Shown here: in pieces, positions 62,368-64,000 of the stretch | Position numbering within the stretch: position 1 is the stretch's first letter | How the letters are laid out: each line of letters begins with the position of its first letter | DNA from: Bacteroidetes bacterium B1(2017) | GTDB taxonomy: Bacteria > Bacteroidota > Bacteroidia > UKL13-3 | Reading direction: 5' to 3' | Length of the DNA: 64,000 bases | Assembly (NCBI GenBank): GCA_002256395.1 | Contig: NKJG01000003.1 | Span: 248,001 to 312,000, forward strand | Notes under the pieces: model-generated | The model's input: the letters and a program-made list of their open reading frames with translations, nothing else | Database searches by the model: none | Told to the model about the DNA's origin: nothing | Program-made: the position numbers and the translations under genes

Positions 62368-63171
62368 GTGGTCAAGCCAAAAATATATAACGTTTCCCAG
62401 ACGGGAAAAAGGATGGAAAAAACCTTTGAAAAGCAAGGGTATACCAATGTGGTGTTTAATGCATTGTTTTATCGTAATGGTAAAAAGCTAAATAGCATTG
62501 AAAATGCTGCAATTGCCAACTACTCTGGCCTAGTATTGAGTTATTATAATGCCGAAAACCCAGACAAAGTAAAAGTTGAATTTAAAACGGCCCAGGACAA
62601 TGTGCTTATTTGGTCAAAGGTTTATGATTTGAATGACTCACTAGATGATATTCCAAAATCCCTTTCAGGTTATGCAGGTTTGGGCGAAGCGGAAGTAAAC
62701 GATTTGGTTCAACGCAAATTCTCTGAAATGGAGCGTAGCAAAGAGCTGGAACGATTAGGCGCAGAGCTTACTAAAGCAACTGCCATGAACGAAGAGCTGC
62801 AATACCAAGTGTTGGATATGCAAGCCAGTTTAGATGCCAAAAAGCAAATAGAATATTACTCTTCTGTTATTGGAATGGCCTTACCAGGACTAGCTAAATT
62901 CTTTACAGGAACACCCGTTGGAAATGCCATTAACTTTTTATCAGGAACCGAAGAAAGCCCCTCGCAAATTGATGCAGGTAAAGAAAAAGACCCAAGTCAA
63001 CGCGAAGCAATTTTAGAAATGATCCAAGCCTTTTGTCAAGGCTTGTCCAATCAAGAATTAGGCACCATGTATTTGCTCCTAAGTGAAATTGAAAAAGACA
63101 AAGCCGTGCTCAAAACTATCCTTGACCTTATTACTCAAAATTCAGAATCACAAAAAAATCCTCAACAATAA
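62368..63171 (+). CDS. Coiled-coil protein with a hydrophobic segment
   Basis: 267 residues from a GTG start one base after the previous stop codon (an internal ATG at 62413 is possible). A mixed N-terminal domain (to about 110), a coiled coil (about 125-165, MERSKELERLGAELTKATAM and following), a short hydrophobic segment (YSSVIGMALPGLAKFFTG, about 168-190) and a helical end. No family recognised. The coiled coil plus membrane-active segment could fit a spike, vertex or scaffold role, but that is inference. Confidence 0.6.
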   Translation: MVKPKIYNVSQTGKRMEKTFEKQGYTNVVFNALFYRNGKKLNSIENAAIANYSGLVLSYYNAENPDKVKVEFKTAQDNVLIWSKVYDLNDSLDDIPKSLSGYAGLGEAEVNDLVQRKFSEMERSKELERLGAELTKATAMNEELQYQVLDMQASLDAKKQIEYYSSVIGMALPGLAKFFTGTPVGNAINFLSGTEESPSQIDAGKEKDPSQREAILEMIQAFCQGLSNQELGTMYLLLSEIEKDKAVLKTILDLITQNSESQKNPQQ

Positions 63172-63175
63172 TTGT

Positions 63176-63376
63176 ATGTCAATCTTTAGCAAACCTAAAC
63201 CTAAGCCAACAACAATTCAGATATGCGCAGCAGATAATGTAGATGCACGCATTATTACCGAATCGCTTCAAAAGATAGCGGATGAATTTAATGCCACCGA
63301 GCTTCATTTAATGATTAAAAAGCTCGAATCCTTTGATACGCGCCTAAAAATCCGCGCATACCTTACAGTTAAATAA
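63176..63376 (+). CDS. Small protein
   Basis: 66 residues from MSIFSKPKPKPT; the frame continues upstream into the previous gene but that part has no support. A Lys/Pro-rich start, then one compact alpha/beta unit (ARIITESLQKIADEFNATEL, SFDTRLKIRAYLTVK). It begins 4 bases after the previous stop. No family recognised. Confidence 0.55.
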   Translation: MSIFSKPKPKPTTIQICAADNVDARIITESLQKIADEFNATELHLMIKKLESFDTRLKIRAYLTVK

Positions 63377-63384
63377 CTCCTTTT

Positions 63385-64000
63385 ATGCCTACCAATCCTT
63401 CCACCATAGAGCAACAAATTGGTCTCAATCCTGCAAGGATTGTGAACGGAATCCTTGTGATTGGCGGGGTATTTGTTACCTATAAGTTGGCTCAAAGATT
63501 ACTACTGGAGTATAAGAAATCTACCACTCAATCTCAAGTGGATGATAGCCCAGCAGCAAGGCAAGCAATAGGACTTCGCTCTGCTATTAATCCATCTGGA
63601 ATCTCATTGTTTAAAAGCTTTGATACCACCTCAGTTTCGGGGGTTTTGGAAACAGCTAAAACAATTATCAATTTGGATCAGGTGGCTAAGGATTATTCCA
63701 ACTTGTTTGGTGATAACTTATTAGATGATTTGCAAAGTGAGTTAAGCGCATCAGAGTATCAAACCTTTTTATCTATTGTAGCAGCCAATCCCAAAAAGCA
63801 AACGGGACAAGGTAGCGCCCCAGCGGTGGAATATGCCAAAGCAAGTAGTCTTGTTGTAGCTAAAAAAGAAGTCTCCTTAAGAACCACTCCAGATGCTTCT
63901 AACCATGGAGCTTTTTATGAGCAGTTTTCAGATAAAAATATTATTCGCCTAGCCAAGCCAGGTGAGTTTTTGGGATATGCCACTGGAAGGCAGCAATACG
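63385..64000 (+). CDS. Membrane-anchored SH3-like protein, partial
   Basis: The reading frame is open to the end of the window (205 codons seen), so this is the 5' part. Residues 20-40 form a hydrophobic anchor (IVNGILVIGGVFVTYKLAQR), then a linker with polar, Gln-rich stretches, then from about residue 150 a beta pattern of SH3b type (KASSLVVAKKEVSLRTTPDA, KPGEFLGYATG). SH3b domains often bind cell-wall material. It is the last gene visible and part of the same plus-strand run, 8 bases after the previous gene. Confidence 0.6.
   Translation, partial: MPTNPSTIEQQIGLNPARIVNGILVIGGVFVTYKLAQRLLLEYKKSTTQSQVDDSPAARQAIGLRSAINPSGISLFKSFDTTSVSGVLETAKTIINLDQVAKDYSNLFGDNLLDDLQSELSASEYQTFLSIVAANPKKQTGQGSAPAVEYAKASSLVVAKKEVSLRTTPDASNHGAFYEQFSDKNIIRLAKPGEFLGYATGRQQY

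Noticed and set aside
1..64000. CRISPR arrays and additional tRNA or rRNA genes
   Set aside because: Looked for regularly spaced repeats and T-arm motifs; only the tmRNA T arm was found, and no spaced repeat series.

Overview
The window reads as an AT-rich chromosomal segment of a member of the Bacteroidota, probably a free-living or environmental lineage of the Sphingobacteriia, Chitinophagia or Cytophagia type. The evidence is a type IX secretion C-terminal sorting domain, several TAnnTTTG -7 promoter boxes, a tmRNA whose tag reads GETQFAMAA, a DUF4248 protein, an exosortase N locus and an IntDOT-like integrase. No species can be named from this sequence.

Layout. (1) 1-12.4 kb: the end of a T9SS-secreted protein, then a minus-strand polymorphic Rhs locus. 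It runs DUF1573 protein, small T9SS/YD protein, full-length SpvB/FG-GAP/Rhs protein of 2078 aa, small membrane protein, orphan Rhs tip 2, small cytosolic protein, orphan Rhs tip 3, small exported protein, and ends in a decayed scrap of a fourth Rhs core. (2) 12.5-18.3 kb: a LuxR-type response regulator and a type I secretion operon (ABC, HlyD, TolC) whose ATPase lacks the usual signature and H-loop. (3) 18.3-27.2 kb, minus strand: a CzcCBA/CusCBA-type metal efflux pump, a porin, a SulP anion transporter and a small exported protein. (4) 27.4-33.8 kb: dihydrolipoyl dehydrogenase, a second small exported protein and a DabA/DabB inorganic carbon pump. (5) 33.8-37.7 kb: a VIT-domain protein with a PEP-type C-terminal signal and its dedicated exosortase XrtN. 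(6) 37.7-42.9 kb: three tandem copies of one three-gene module (lipoprotein, outer-membrane-type barrel, small membrane protein) that I cannot assign to a known system. (7) 42.9-48.5 kb: an LtaS-like phosphotransferase, a lipoprotein, a REP-like palindrome, a YhcG-family nuclease with a truncated tandem copy, an acidic protein and a lipocalin. (8) 48.7-51 kb: ssrA (tmRNA), with a tyrosine integrase and a DUF4248 gene directly after it, the typical left end of an integrated element. (9) 51.2-57 kb: TonB-receptor-like protein, PepSY-like protein and a histidine kinase/response regulator pair sharing a tandem TTTAGAA operator, then an ICMT-type methyltransferase. (10) 57.3-64 kb: a compact plus-strand cluster of at least eleven unrecognised genes with overlapping ends (small membrane proteins, a transglutaminase-like membrane protein, several beta-rich proteins, a coiled-coil protein, an SH3-like protein). 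It has the look of a virion-protein module of a tailless, membrane-containing virus-like element, but no packaging ATPase or replication gene lies inside the window, so this stays an inference.

The two best candidates for undescribed biology are the triplicated three-gene envelope module and the 57.3-64 kb cluster. The Rhs tip array is the clearest example of modular evolution in the window.
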